64,000 nt of DNA from Verrucomicrobia bacterium Tous-C9LFEB (lineage in GTDB: Bacteria; Verrucomicrobiota; Verrucomicrobiia; Methylacidiphilales; UBA1321). A model generated the notes under the pieces. That model saw nothing but the letters and a program-made list of their open reading frames with translations, ran no database searches and was not told where the DNA came from. Made by a program: the position numbers and the translations under genes. How positions within the stretch are numbered: position 1 is the stretch's first letter; the number at the start of each line of letters is the position of its first letter. Shown in pieces: positions 41,799 to 51,789 of this stretch. Where the stretch lies: NCBI GenBank assembly GCA_002304345.1, contig NEUU01000010.1:62001-126000 (forward strand), in the 5' to 3' direction.

Positions 41799-42683
41799 TC
41801 AAGCCGCCGCTTCCGCCGCCGTGGCGGTATTGGCCATGAGCATGGCGATGGTCATCGGTCCGACGCCGCCCGGGTTGGGCGTCACATGCGCGGCCACTTC
41901 ACAGACCGCCTTGAAATCGATGTCGCCGACGAGCCGGTAACCGCGCGGATCGTTCGCATCGGTCACGCGATTCACACCCACGTCGATCACGGTCGCGCCG
42001 GGCTTGACCATGTCTGCTTTCACAAATTCCGTCTGGCCCATCGCGGCAATCAGGATATCCGCGCGGCGGCAATGCTCCGCGATGTCGCGGCTGCGGGAAT
42101 GCAGGACCGTGACCGTGGCGTTGGCGTGCTTGGCCTTTTGCACCAGGATGGCTGCCATCGGTTTACCGACGATATTGCCGCGACCGAGAATGACGACGTG
42201 CGCGCCCTCGACTGGAATCTTGCTGCGGATCAGCAATTCATGCACCCCGGCGGGCGTGCACGGTTTGAAGCCGCCTTCTTCGCCGAGGAGCAGCTTGCCC
42301 ACATTGACCGGGTGAAAGCCGTCGACGTCCTTGCTCGGCAGCACGGTGGAGAACACTTTCGTCTCGGAAATATGTTTCGGCAGCGGGGCCTGCACGAGAA
42401 TGCCATGAACGGATTTGTCTGCGTTCAATTTCTCCAGCAGCGCGAGCAATTCCGCCTCCGTCGTCGCATCCGGTAATACGATCGTGTCGGACTTGATGCC
42501 CAGTTCGAGCGCCTTCTTACCCTTCATGCGCACGTAGGCTTGCGAGGCGGGGTCCTCACCGACGCGGACGAAGGTGATGCCGGGGGTGATCCCCTTGGTT
42601 TTCAAGGCAGCCACGCGGGCGGCGGTTTCGGAGTGGATGGCTTGGGCAATTGCCTTGCCGTCGATCAATTGGGCCGTGGACAT
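41799..42683 (-). CDS. folD: Bifunctional methylene-THF dehydrogenase / cyclohydrolase
   Basis: A 294-residue enzyme interconverting methylene-, methenyl- and formyl-tetrahydrofolate. Signatures include the catalytic Lys in AYVRMKGKKALELGI, VQAPLPKHI, KDVDGFHPVN, the NADP site ILGRGNIVGKPMA and PNPGGVGPMT. Length is standard. The ATG at 42681-42683 starts at MSTAQLIDGK as in homologues. Confidence 0.96.
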   Translation of the reverse strand: MSTAQLIDGKAIAQAIHSETAARVAALKTKGITPGITFVRVGEDPASQAYVRMKGKKALELGIKSDTIVLPDATTEAELLALLEKLNADKSVHGILVQAPLPKHISETKVFSTVLPSKDVDGFHPVNVGKLLLGEEGGFKPCTPAGVHELLIRSKIPVEGAHVVILGRGNIVGKPMAAILVQKAKHANATVTVLHSRSRDIAEHCRRADILIAAMGQTEFVKADMVKPGATVIDVGVNRVTDANDPRGYRLVGDIDFKAVCEVAAHVTPNPGGVGPMTIAMLMANTATAAEAAA

Positions 42684-42774
42684 ATCGCCTTCTATGAGAC
42701 GGCTCCGCGTCGCAAAAGTCAATCGTCGAGGCAGTTTCCCGCAGATTATCAATAGGGAAACCGGACGGTTCAGT

Positions 42775-45054
<2,280 letters not shown>

Positions 45055-45076
45055 GGGCACGGGGAAAGGTGGTCGA

Positions 45077-45925
45077 TTACCGGCTCGTTAAGATCCGGGA
45101 GACGTCCGCCATCTGCCGGTCCAGTTCCTCTACAATCATGGGGAGGGCGCCGGGCTTGATACCCAGCCGGTTCCAGGCTTCGTTGGAAAGGGGTGGCACA
45201 TGTGTTGCGCCGCTGGACCCAAGGGCCAATGAATTGATCACCACATCGGAAACATGGACGATGGCCGTTTCGGTGATCGCAATCTGCGCCACACCGGGTT
45301 GGTGATGACAATGCACGGCTTCGCAGACGCCTTGGGGGAGCTGCCATTTTTGCAGGATGCGACCGCCGAGTTCGGCGTGGTCGCAACCGAAAATTTCGCG
45401 TTCGACGCGGTACTCGAGTTCGCCCGATTCGCGGCAACGCTGCAGGACTTCGCTTGCCTCTTTCGGCATGCGGATGAACATAAGCAGACGGCCGATATCG
45501 TGCAGCAGGCCGATGAGGAAGAATTTCTCCGTCTTGTGCTCGCGCCGTTCCGCGGCGAATAGTCGCGAGCAAATGCCCGTGCCGATGCTGTGCTTCCAGA
45601 AGGAATTGATGTCGACGAGATCGTCGGACATGCCCTTGAACACGTCGATGACGAAGGTGGCGAGAGCCAGATCGCGCGTTTGCTGCAACCCGATCAGCGT
45701 GATGGCGTCCCCGATATTATCCACCGAGGTGGGAAAACCGTAGAAGGAGCTGTTGGCGAGCCGCATCAGGCGCGCGGCCAGGGCCTGGTCGTTGCTGATG
45801 ATGCGGCCGATGGTGGAACTGGTGGAACGGGGATCGTTGATCGCTTCCTTCAAGTCGAAATAGATGGTGGGCAACGAGGGCAGTTCGTTGGAACGCGCGA
45901 TCAATTCTTCCGTTAGAAGGGGCAT
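45077..45925 (-). CDS. HDOD-domain signalling protein
   Basis: A 282-residue HDOD protein (domain about 15-215; LPSLPTIYFDLKEAIND, MRLANSSFYGFP, GLLHDIGRLLMFI, CDHAELGGRILQKWQLP). It is between the 116-residue protein upstream and the second hybrid kinase downstream, with gaps of 22 bases on each side, suggesting a signalling operon. It is the third HDOD protein in the window. Confidence 0.88.
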   Translation of the reverse strand: MPLLTEELIARSNELPSLPTIYFDLKEAINDPRSTSSTIGRIISNDQALAARLMRLANSSFYGFPTSVDNIGDAITLIGLQQTRDLALATFVIDVFKGMSDDLVDINSFWKHSIGTGICSRLFAAERREHKTEKFFLIGLLHDIGRLLMFIRMPKEASEVLQRCRESGELEYRVEREIFGCDHAELGGRILQKWQLPQGVCEAVHCHHQPGVAQIAITETAIVHVSDVVINSLALGSSGATHVPPLSNEAWNRLGIKPGALPMIVEELDRQMADVSRILTSR

Positions 45926-45947
45926 GAGAGTGGTTTGGTTTAAAGGC

Positions 45948-46295
45948 TCATATACTGGCAGCCCCGGTCAATTGCCGGGCGCGGCGTTGCACGCCGAGTC
46001 GCACGAGTTCATCAATGGCGGGATGCTCGATGCTATTGTGGCGCATGCGGGCGAGCACTTCGGTCCGGGCCTGCTCCAGAATTTCGGGACTGAATTGCTC
46101 CACCACTAATTCGTCGGTCGTATCGGAGGGATCGCCTTCCACCTGGACTTCAACAACGCCCCAGGACTTCAAAACACGCAAGTGCTTCTCCGTGACTTCC
46201 ATGGCCTTCTTGATCAAAAGCTGGCCGTGGGCGTTTTTGACATCTGCGGCCAAAACACGACCTGGCTTCAGCGATTGTACAGGTACGGTAATCAT
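45948..46295 (-). CDS. Small protein with an HD-GYP/HDOD-associated N-terminal-like segment
   Basis: About 115 residues. It begins MITVPVQSLKPGRVLAADVKNAHGQLLIKKAMEVTEKH, the pattern of the short domain often found ahead of HD-GYP domains (L-x-x-G-x-x-L-x-x-D-V ... G-x-x-L-L-x-x-G). The rest is helical. It heads a unit with an HDOD protein and a hybrid kinase. A sigma-28-like element ends at 46320, so the ATG at 46319 would sit at the start point. The ATG at 46293-46295, with GGGGAAG upstream, is therefore preferred. Confidence 0.6.
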   Translation of the reverse strand: MITVPVQSLKPGRVLAADVKNAHGQLLIKKAMEVTEKHLRVLKSWGVVEVQVEGDPSDTTDELVVEQFSPEILEQARTEVLARMRHNSIEHPAIDELVRLGVQRRARQLTGAASI

Positions 46296-46319
46296 GGGAT
46301 GAGGCGTTATCTTCCCCAT

Positions 46320-46346
46320 CTATCGGCACAAATTTCCGGCAACTAA
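46320..46346 (-). promoter_or_regulatory. Candidate sigma-28-type promoter
   Basis: On the minus strand TTAG, a 15-base spacer and GCCGATAG. The -10 fits GCCGATAA in seven of eight positions; the -35 is weak. It precedes the HDOD-kinase unit and resembles the site before the FlgM-like gene. Confidence 0.4.
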
Positions 46347-46388
46347 ATAAGAAAAACCGGAGGGCTGATTTGTCTGGTTATGAGGCAG

Positions 46389-46625
46389 TAACGAGGGAAG
46401 GGCGTGAAAAATAAAGAGCGTCGACAAACGACTACAAGAATCGACCGCCTCTGTTGGGTGTCGACGACGGTGTCGGCCAAACCGGGCGATTTCCCATTTC
46501 AGATTGGAGGTTTCCAGGGGGCGAAATTCGTGCATGACCCCAGTTCTAGCAGAAAAACGGGACGAGCGTTTGCGTTAGGTTGGCTACGTGAGCTGCGTGT
46601 GCGATATTTTTGCGGCCGGGCGCGG
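46389..46625 (+). repeat. Dispersed intergenic repeat family A, copy 2
   Basis: About 240 bases closely matching copy 1 (2416-2690) with the same CGTCGACA/TGTCGACG pair, GCGTTTGCGTTAGGT and GAGCTGCGTGTGCGA. It lies upstream of the small HD-GYP-associated gene. A 71-codon open frame on the minus strand here resembles the open stretch before tlyA, but amino-acid changes are as frequent as silent ones, so I do not treat it as coding. Confidence 0.85.
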
Positions 46626-46657
46626 AAAAGGTTTCTCGCTGAGCTCGCCAAGACGCC

Positions 46658-46814
46658 ACCCCCTTGCCCGATCCCTCCGCTACGGTCGGGATGACAACTG
46701 GGTGAGATTATAATGAAGGGGTAGCGAGAAGCTCCTGTAGAGACGTCTTTGATTCAAAGAGGGTGCGTTACAATCCGTCATCCCGACCGTAGCGGAGGGA
46801 TCGGGCAAGGGGGT
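46658..46814. repeat. Palindromic element family B, copy 3
   Basis: Perfect 38-base inverted arms at 46658-46695 and 46777-46814 with an 81-base centre. The arm reads CCCGATCCCTCCGCTACGG, where copy 1 has CCCGATCCCTCGACGGTGC; each locus is fully self-complementary despite this difference. Confidence 0.88.
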
Positions 46815-46820
46815 GGTTTT

Positions 46821-46872
46821 CTGTAGGGCAGGACGGTGTCCCGCCATGGCGCTTCACCGAAGCGCCCTACAG
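46821..46872. repeat. Palindromic element family F, unit 1
   Basis: Ends CTGTAGGGC and GCCCTACAG with inner stems GGAC/GTCC and GGCGCTTC/GAAGCGCC. A half unit of the same kind is at 47068-47093. Confidence 0.8.
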
Positions 46873-46896
46873 CAAGGCACTGGTTGCGATAGTTCA

Positions 46897-47057
46897 TTTA
46901 GAGCCTTTTAAGGTATTGTGCACAGAGGCATGTCTGCTTTGTAGGGCGCGATTGCATCGCGCCGCGGCGCCATACAATGGCGCCCTACAAGGGGCGTGGC
47001 ATTCCTAGTCTTGGAGCCATTTCGAAACGTGTGCACGATACTTTAAAATGCTCTAAA
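46897..47057. repeat. Nested palindrome enclosing family F unit 2
   Basis: Outer arms of 27 bases (46897-46923 and 47031-47057, 23 of 27 paired) surround an F unit at 46939-46990 with ends TTGTAGGGCG/CGCCCTACAA and two inner stems (GCGCGAT/ATCGCGC and GGCGCCAT/ATGGCGCC). It looks like one element inserted into another. The whole stretch 46347-47140 contains only repeats. Confidence 0.75.
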
Positions 47058-47067
47058 ACGCTCCCGT

Positions 47068-47093
47068 TGGCGCTTCACCGAAGCGCCCTACAG
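47068..47093. repeat. Family F half-unit
   Basis: TGGCGCTTCACCGAAGCGCC followed by CTACAG matches the right half of unit 1 exactly. No left half is present. Confidence 0.7.
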
Positions 47094-47140
47094 TTTGGAG
47101 TCGTTTTGGCTACTCTTTAAGGCGAGGGCTGCGCGCCGCG

Positions 47141-47488
47141 TCAGGCGGCTTGCGTCAGCCGATGGACCAACCAGATGATGATGAGGGCGAGGGGGATGGC
47201 GAGCAGGAGGAAGAGTTTGAAATCGCGCTGGCGTTGGGCGCGGAGCACGCGCTTGGTTTTGTGAACGGGAAGCGGTTCTTCGTTGCGGACGAAACTTTGC
47301 TCTTCCTCCAGCCGCCAGACGGGCGGGCCGGGTTCAACGGGGGGAGCGGGTTTGGGATTTTTCTCGGCTTCGAGTTCGGCCTCGAGTTCGCTCATTTGTT
47401 CGGCGAGGCGGCGCTGTTGCTCGGCGAGTTCGCGGCGTCGTTTCTCTACCGGGTCATCGGAGTCGCCGCGAAATTTCCAGGGGGCCAT
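47141..47488 (-). CDS. Coiled-coil protein with C-terminal membrane anchor
   Basis: A 115-residue protein: a charged coiled coil (about 12-45, KRRRELAEQQRRLAEQMSELEAELEAEK), a Pro-rich spacer (PKPAPPVEPGPP), a basic stretch and one transmembrane helix near the C-terminus (about 92-110, LFLLLAIPLALIIIWLV). It is tail-anchored. It is the last of three same-strand genes encoding a LysM lipoprotein and two tail-anchored coiled coils. No family recognised. Confidence 0.65.
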   Translation of the reverse strand: MAPWKFRGDSDDPVEKRRRELAEQQRRLAEQMSELEAELEAEKNPKPAPPVEPGPPVWRLEEEQSFVRNEEPLPVHKTKRVLRAQRQRDFKLFLLLAIPLALIIIWLVHRLTQAA

Positions 47489-47546
47489 GGGGTGAACGTG
47501 CCGGATTGCCGGTGGCTCGGAATGGTTGCCGGAGGGAACCGGGGGA

Positions 47547-48206
47547 TCAGGCGGAGTGCTTGGTGATGAGGATGAAGAGGTAGACGAGTCCGAGGAGGAT
47601 GACCGGCAGCGAATAGGCAAAGCCGTCACGCACCATGTCGCCGAAACTCTTGCGGTTGGGATCGGTCGTTACGACTTCGCCATCGGCATCGAGCGGTTCT
47701 TCGCGCAGGGCGTCGAGCCGGGCGCGGGCCTGGCCATGAACGGCCTGGGCTTGGTCGATGATGGCGAGGGCGCGGGTCAGTTCGGCCTGGAGGGCTCCGG
47801 GCTGCCAATCCTGCGGTTTGATCGCTTCCACTTCTTTGAGGTGCTCGCCGAAGGTTTCGCGGACGAGCTGGATTTGCTCGGCTTCGCGCTTGATTTCAAA
47901 TTCCTGCCGTTCGAGAACGACGAGTCCGCGGGTCAGTTTTTCGAGAATCTCGCGGCGGCCGTCTTCAAACTCGCGCTGCTTGCGGCTGAGTTCTTCGAGT
48001 TCGCGGCGTTGGCGTTCGATTTCCTCTTGCTGGCGCTTGAGCTCGAGGAGCTGCGTTTGCGCTTGCTGGACTTTCAGGTTGATGTCGTCCGCGGTCACAC
48101 CGCTGGAGACCTGCGGGGACGCCTCGGCAAGGAGATCGTCCGGCTCTTCGTTGGACCAATTGGGATTGGGCGATTTCATGGAGCGGTCTTTGGCCGGTTT
48201 CGACAT
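47547..48206 (-). CDS. Coiled-coil tail-anchored membrane protein
   Basis: A 219-residue protein with a long coiled coil (about 38-120; LLELKRQQEEIERQRRELEE), a second helical part, then a C-terminal transmembrane helix (about 196-215, YSLPVILLGLVYLFILI). The N-terminal 35 residues are polar and Asn/Asp/Ser-rich. It sits 20 bases after the LysM lipoprotein gene and shares the tail-anchored design of the next protein, suggesting they work together at the inner membrane. Function unknown. Confidence 0.7.
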   Translation of the reverse strand: MSKPAKDRSMKSPNPNWSNEEPDDLLAEASPQVSSGVTADDINLKVQQAQTQLLELKRQQEEIERQRRELEELSRKQREFEDGRREILEKLTRGLVVLERQEFEIKREAEQIQLVRETFGEHLKEVEAIKPQDWQPGALQAELTRALAIIDQAQAVHGQARARLDALREEPLDADGEVVTTDPNRKSFGDMVRDGFAYSLPVILLGLVYLFILITKHSA

Positions 48207-48226
48207 GGATTCAGTCTGTTGGAAAT

Positions 48227-49066
48227 TTAGGGAATGACGAGGACGGTGCCGAGTTTGAGCGGCTTGGTGAAGTCAACTTGGGAAGCATTCGCGGCCTTGA
48301 TCTTGTCCATGTTGGCGTTGACGTCGCCCTTGTAATACTTGCGCGCGATCTTCCACAGCGTATCGCCTTTCGCGATGGTGTGGCTGCGGGCCTCGGTCAC
48401 CGCGGTGGCGGCAGGGGTTGCCGTGGGCGCGGTGGAGGGAGCCACGGGAACGACGGCGGCAGCGGCCGGAGCCGGAGTGGTAGGATGGGCGACGGGGGCA
48501 ACCGGCGTGGCCTTGGGCGCTTCCGGTGCGGCGGTAGGTGTCGCGGTGGGGGCCGGAGCGGGAGTGCTGACAGCGGCGGCGGCGTTCTGTTGCTGCTGGT
48601 CGAGGCGGGCCACGCGGGATTGAACTTCTTCGAGTTCGCGCTTCAGGTTGGCGTTCTCACTCTGCAACCGGGCGAACATTTCCGCATTGGCGACGGGGGA
48701 GTTGGGAAGCTTGGTGGCGAGGGAGAACTTGGCGTTGTCGAGCAGGGCCTGAACGGACTCGCGCTTTTCGGAGGTGGGGCGCAGTTCGAGGAACTTGCTG
48801 AAATGGTACATGGAGCTGATTTCGTCGCCGAGCTTTTCGCCATAGATGCGGCCAAGCTCGTAGTGAGCGGTGGCGACATTCGGGTTGGCCTGAAGTGCGG
48901 CTTCGTATTCGCGCACGGCTTCCACGTAGTTCTTGGCCTCGGTGTAACTTTCAGCCTTCTTGAAGTGGGGGTTGCGCGAATCTTCGGCTTCGAGATTCTT
49001 ATCGATCGGCTGGCACGCGGCCATCCCCAATACTAACAAGGCACTAACTGTCAAGCGACGGAACAT
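48227..49066 (-). CDS. Lipoprotein with TPR-like helices and C-terminal LysM domain
   Basis: A 279-residue lipoprotein (signal with lipobox MAAC). TPR-like helices (about 34-110; AESYTEAKNYVEAVREYEAALQ) and a short coiled coil are followed by an Ala/Pro/Thr linker (about 160-225) and a C-terminal LysM (about 230-279; HTIAKGDTLWKIARKYYKG ... LGTVLVIP) for peptidoglycan binding. The ATG at 49064-49066 has AGGA at good spacing; the ATG nine bases upstream does not. It anchors the cell wall to a three-gene envelope unit. Confidence 0.85.
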   Translation of the reverse strand: MFRRLTVSALLVLGMAACQPIDKNLEAEDSRNPHFKKAESYTEAKNYVEAVREYEAALQANPNVATAHYELGRIYGEKLGDEISSMYHFSKFLELRPTSEKRESVQALLDNAKFSLATKLPNSPVANAEMFARLQSENANLKRELEEVQSRVARLDQQQQNAAAAVSTPAPAPTATPTAAPEAPKATPVAPVAHPTTPAPAAAAVVPVAPSTAPTATPAATAVTEARSHTIAKGDTLWKIARKYYKGDVNANMDKIKAANASQVDFTKPLKLGTVLVIP

Positions 49067-49211
49067 GCGGCACATCCTAACAAGACAATCCTATGTTGCA
49101 AGCGCAGCGTGACGCTGCACCCCGGTATTTGAGACTCAGGTCATGTCGTCATGAGAGGGGCATTGGAAAGAGGAGGTGATAGAGTTGCCATCAAGCCGAT
49201 TGCCTTTAAAA

Positions 49212-49359
49212 CCGCCCCTTCCACCCGATCCTTCGCTCTGCTCAGGATGACGGAGTGTGAAAGCGAATGTCTTTCGCGATTTGCGTAGCAAATCAGCTAC
49301 TGGGTCCAGCGTCACGCTGGTCATCCTGAGCAGAGCGAAGGATCGGGTGGAAGGGGCGG
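49212..49359. repeat. Palindromic element family C, copy 2
   Basis: Perfect 40-base inverted arms at 49212-49251 and 49320-49359. The core has hairpins GATTTGC/GCAAATC and CCAGCGT/ACGCTGG. Copy 1 has different arm bases and different hairpin bases but the same pairing. The gap 49067-49493 holds this element and no gene; 49100-49125 has a further CAGCGTGACGCTG fragment. Confidence 0.9.
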
Positions 49360-49493
49360 GTTGTTATGAGTTGGCTCTGTGAACGCTTCGTTTCTCATGA
49401 CGATACGCCCTACCTGTGCCTAGCAAAAAACGTGACGTGGTTCCGGAGGGAACAACGTCACGTTGCGCTTTGCAATCCGCTGGTGAGTGACCG

Positions 49494-49949
49494 CTAGGCG
49501 GCGCCACCGAAGGTGACGTAATCGTCGAGGTCGAGGTAATCGAACCAGGTTTTGATGTCTTCGCGTTTCGGGGCGATCTTGGCGACTTCGCCGTAGAAGA
49601 ATTTGATCGTATCCGGATCGCTATCGGGACCGCGTTGGTATTGATAGTCGGTCCACGTTTTGATTTCCCACGGTGTGTGCTTGTTCTTCTGGTGGGTGGT
49701 GATCCATTCCAGAATTTCGGTGTCGCCCTTGCCGGTTTTCAATTCAGCGAGGAGCGCGTCCGGGTCGATGCCGAGGAAGTTGATGATGTGTTGATCGAGC
49801 GGACAGTTGTAGTGGAAGTCGCCGTTCTTGCCAGCGATGGTCGCGCGGGCCTTGTCGAGCATGCGCGGGAGGAGGACATAGCCGCCGAGTTGGACGCGCG
49901 CGCTGCGCGGGGGACGTTGGGTGAGGTCGAGGGATTTGATTGTGCTCAT
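49494..49949 (-). CDS. DUF5069-family protein
   Basis: A 151-residue soluble protein with the family features: an N-terminal LDLTQRPPRSARVQLGGYVLLPRMLDK, a middle GKNGDFHYNCPLDQHIINFLGID and a C-terminal DIKTWFDYLDLDD. Length is typical. DUF5069 proteins are common in Verrucomicrobiota and their biochemical role is unknown. It follows the SDR gene by 37 bases on the same strand, so it may be part of the TetR-controlled set. Confidence 0.82.
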   Translation of the reverse strand: MSTIKSLDLTQRPPRSARVQLGGYVLLPRMLDKARATIAGKNGDFHYNCPLDQHIINFLGIDPDALLAELKTGKGDTEILEWITTHQKNKHTPWEIKTWTDYQYQRGPDSDPDTIKFFYGEVAKIAPKREDIKTWFDYLDLDDYVTFGGAA

Positions 49950-49986
49950 AGTTTGATTTCCTTTCGGGAGGGTTGGGGAGGCAGGA

Positions 49987-50751
49987 TTATTTGGCGCTAT
50001 AGCCGCCGTCGACGAGCAGGTCGTGCCCGGTGATGAAGGACGCTTCGGACGAACTCAGGAAGAGCACCGCGGCGGCCACTTCGTCGGGCTGGCCGTGACG
50101 TCCGATCGGATGCATGGCGCCGAGCGCTTTTTTCGATTCCTCGCTGGGAGGACCAAAGGCGCGGGTGACCATGTCCGTCTGGATCACGGCGGGGGAGACG
50201 GAGTTAATGCGAACGCCCTGCGCGGCCACTTCCAACGCGGCAGTTTTGGTGAGACCGATCACGGCGAATTTGCTCGCGTTGTAGATGGCGAAATTCGGCA
50301 TCGCATGCGTGCCGAGCACCGAGGCGGTGTTCACGATGGAACCGCCACCGTTTTTCAGCAGCGCCGGAATCTCGTACTTGAGCGAGAGCAGCACGCCTTT
50401 CACATTGATATCGAAGATGTGCTGGTACTCTTTGACCGTGACTCCGGTGGTGGGCGTGATGGTGCCTTCCACGCCGGCGTTGTTGAAGGCGATGTCGAGT
50501 CGCCCGAACGTGGAGACGGTTTTCTCCACGAGCGCAGCCACCTGGGCTTCGTCGCTCACATCGGCCTGGATGAAGCGGGCTTTGCCTCCGGCGGCGGTGA
50601 TGGCCTGGACGGTTTCCTGACCTTCTTTTTCGCGGCGACCACTCACGACCACGCTGGCGCCTTCGCGGGCGAAAGCGATGGCGGTGGCGCGGCCGATGCC
50701 GGAGGTTCCGCCCGTGACGAGGGCGACTTTATTTTCGAATCGTTGGCTCAT
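49987..50751 (-). CDS. Short-chain dehydrogenase/reductase
   Basis: A 254-residue classical SDR with the cofactor loop TGGTSGIG (about 14-21), NNAG at about 90, the catalytic Ser in VNTASVLGTHAM, and YNASK as the active Tyr-Lys pair. The absence of an acidic residue after the second strand and the presence of SGRREKE there suggest NADP. Substrate unknown. It starts 6 bases after a 62-residue gene, and the unit is preceded by a TetR operator. Confidence 0.93.
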   Translation of the reverse strand: MSQRFENKVALVTGGTSGIGRATAIAFAREGASVVVSGRREKEGQETVQAITAAGGKARFIQADVSDEAQVAALVEKTVSTFGRLDIAFNNAGVEGTITPTTGVTVKEYQHIFDINVKGVLLSLKYEIPALLKNGGGSIVNTASVLGTHAMPNFAIYNASKFAVIGLTKTAALEVAAQGVRINSVSPAVIQTDMVTRAFGPPSEESKKALGAMHPIGRHGQPDEVAAAVLFLSSSEASFITGHDLLVDGGYSAK

Positions 50752-50757
50752 GATGAT

Positions 50758-50946
50758 TTACTCCTGGTAGCGGGTGATTTGGGCGAACTCCGGCAGGGTG
50801 ATCGTCGGAACGACCTTGCCTTTTTCGTTGGTGACAAAAACGGGGAAGGGAATCGACATCAGGGAATAGGCCTGGGGAGTGAGGACAGCTTGCCGGCGGC
50901 GGCGAGAAACGCGGGGACGGGAGGCAATGGGGAGGTTTGTCTTCAT
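50758..50946 (-). CDS. Small protein of unknown function
   Basis: A 62-residue protein ending 6 bases before the SDR gene. The N-terminal part is basic (PRVSRRRRQ), and the C-terminal part (PFPVFVTNEKGKVVPTITLPEFAQITRYQE) looks like a folded strand-turn-helix. Its start lies 6 bases from the operator at 50953, so it is the first gene of the repressed unit. No family recognised; codon use is similar to its neighbours. Confidence 0.5.
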   Translation of the reverse strand: MKTNLPIASRPRVSRRRRQAVLTPQAYSLMSIPFPVFVTNEKGKVVPTITLPEFAQITRYQE

Positions 50947-50952
50947 AGGTAG

Positions 50953-50968
50953 TTGACTGGTCGGTTTA
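50953..50968. promoter_or_regulatory. TetR operator, SDR-unit copy
   Basis: TTGACTGGTCGGTTTA, an imperfect palindrome that shares 12 of 16 bases with the copy upstream of tetR. It sits a few bases before the small-protein gene, so binding would block transcription into the SDR gene. Confidence 0.65.
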
Positions 50969-50987
50969 TGTTGTGGGTAAAAATTTT

Positions 50988-51608
50988 TTAGGGGTGTGCA
51001 GCAACAGACTGGGCGACATCGACCCCGATGAGGCGGAAGATGCTTTGCTCGGTATTCTTCAGGGCTTCCGGGTCGTTAAAAATCTTGGTCTGGACGAGCA
51101 ATCCCATCACCAGCGCGTCAATGGCGCGGGCGGTTTCCGTATGGTTGCCGGGAGGAATCAAGCCTTCGCGTTCCGCTTCATTGAGGGCGGATTCGAAATA
51201 GCGGCAGTAGCCGGAAAAGATGCTCTGCACCTTCTTGCGGATATTTTCGTCTTCCGTGCTAAGCTCCAGTCCGACAGAGATATAGGGGCAGCCGCAAGCC
51301 TTGCCGCAAGAGCCTTTTTTCTCCGTCTGGCTCTGGTATAGCGCCTTGGCGAAGCGGGAGAAACGTTCCAGTGGGGGATGTTGCGGGGAGAAAGCCTGAT
51401 CGAGTTTCGCGCAGATTTGTTCCCAGTTCTTTTCGAATGCGGCAACGGTCAGATCGCTTTTGGAGGGGAAGAAATAGTAGAAGCTGCCTTTGCGGACATC
51501 GGCGCGGGCGCAGATGTCATCCACGCTGACGGAACCGTAACTGCGTTCCCACATCAGCTCTAACGCCGTCGTCAGGAGCTTGGTCCGGGTTTCGCATTCA
51601 GGTTTCAT
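50988..51608 (-). CDS. TetR-family transcriptional repressor with cysteine cluster
   Basis: A 206-residue regulator. The HTH (about 25-47; SVSVDDICARADVRKGSFYYFFPSK) is standard. The effector domain contains a CGKACGCP cluster (about 102-108) preceded by Ser-Gly, as in TetR proteins of the AcuR/YcdC type that often sense reactive electrophiles. That sensing role is inference. Its own start is followed upstream by a near-perfect palindromic operator, and a second copy lies between it and the small-protein/SDR unit downstream, so it likely represses both. Confidence 0.88.
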   Translation of the reverse strand: MKPECETRTKLLTTALELMWERSYGSVSVDDICARADVRKGSFYYFFPSKSDLTVAAFEKNWEQICAKLDQAFSPQHPPLERFSRFAKALYQSQTEKKGSCGKACGCPYISVGLELSTEDENIRKKVQSIFSGYCRYFESALNEAEREGLIPPGNHTETARAIDALVMGLLVQTKIFNDPEALKNTEQSIFRLIGVDVAQSVAAHP

Positions 51609-51622
51609 GAGGACTATAGTAG

Positions 51623-51638
51623 TTGACTAATCGGTCAA
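51623..51638. promoter_or_regulatory. TetR operator, self-regulation copy
   Basis: TTGACTAATCGGTCAA, with TTGAC/GTCAA arms, lies 14 bases before the tetR start codon. With the copy at 50953 it defines the recognition site of this repressor. Confidence 0.7.
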
Positions 51639-51789
51639 GTGCAAGTGGAATTTTGAAAGGGCTGGTCTGTTCGTCTAGATCTGCTCTTTCATACCCGGTT
51701 GGCCTCCGCTTGTCGAGAAATCGGAAGTGATTGGTAATCCCCCGCTTTCTGGTTTCCTGATGGCTGGCTTGTTGTATGCTCCACGGTCC

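Noticed and set aside
46320-46535. 71-codon frame on the minus strand, similar in translation to the open stretch before tlyA
   Set aside because: Both lie in family A repeats. Differences between them alter amino acids as often as not, and no ribosome site is present, so a shared non-coding repeat explains the likeness.
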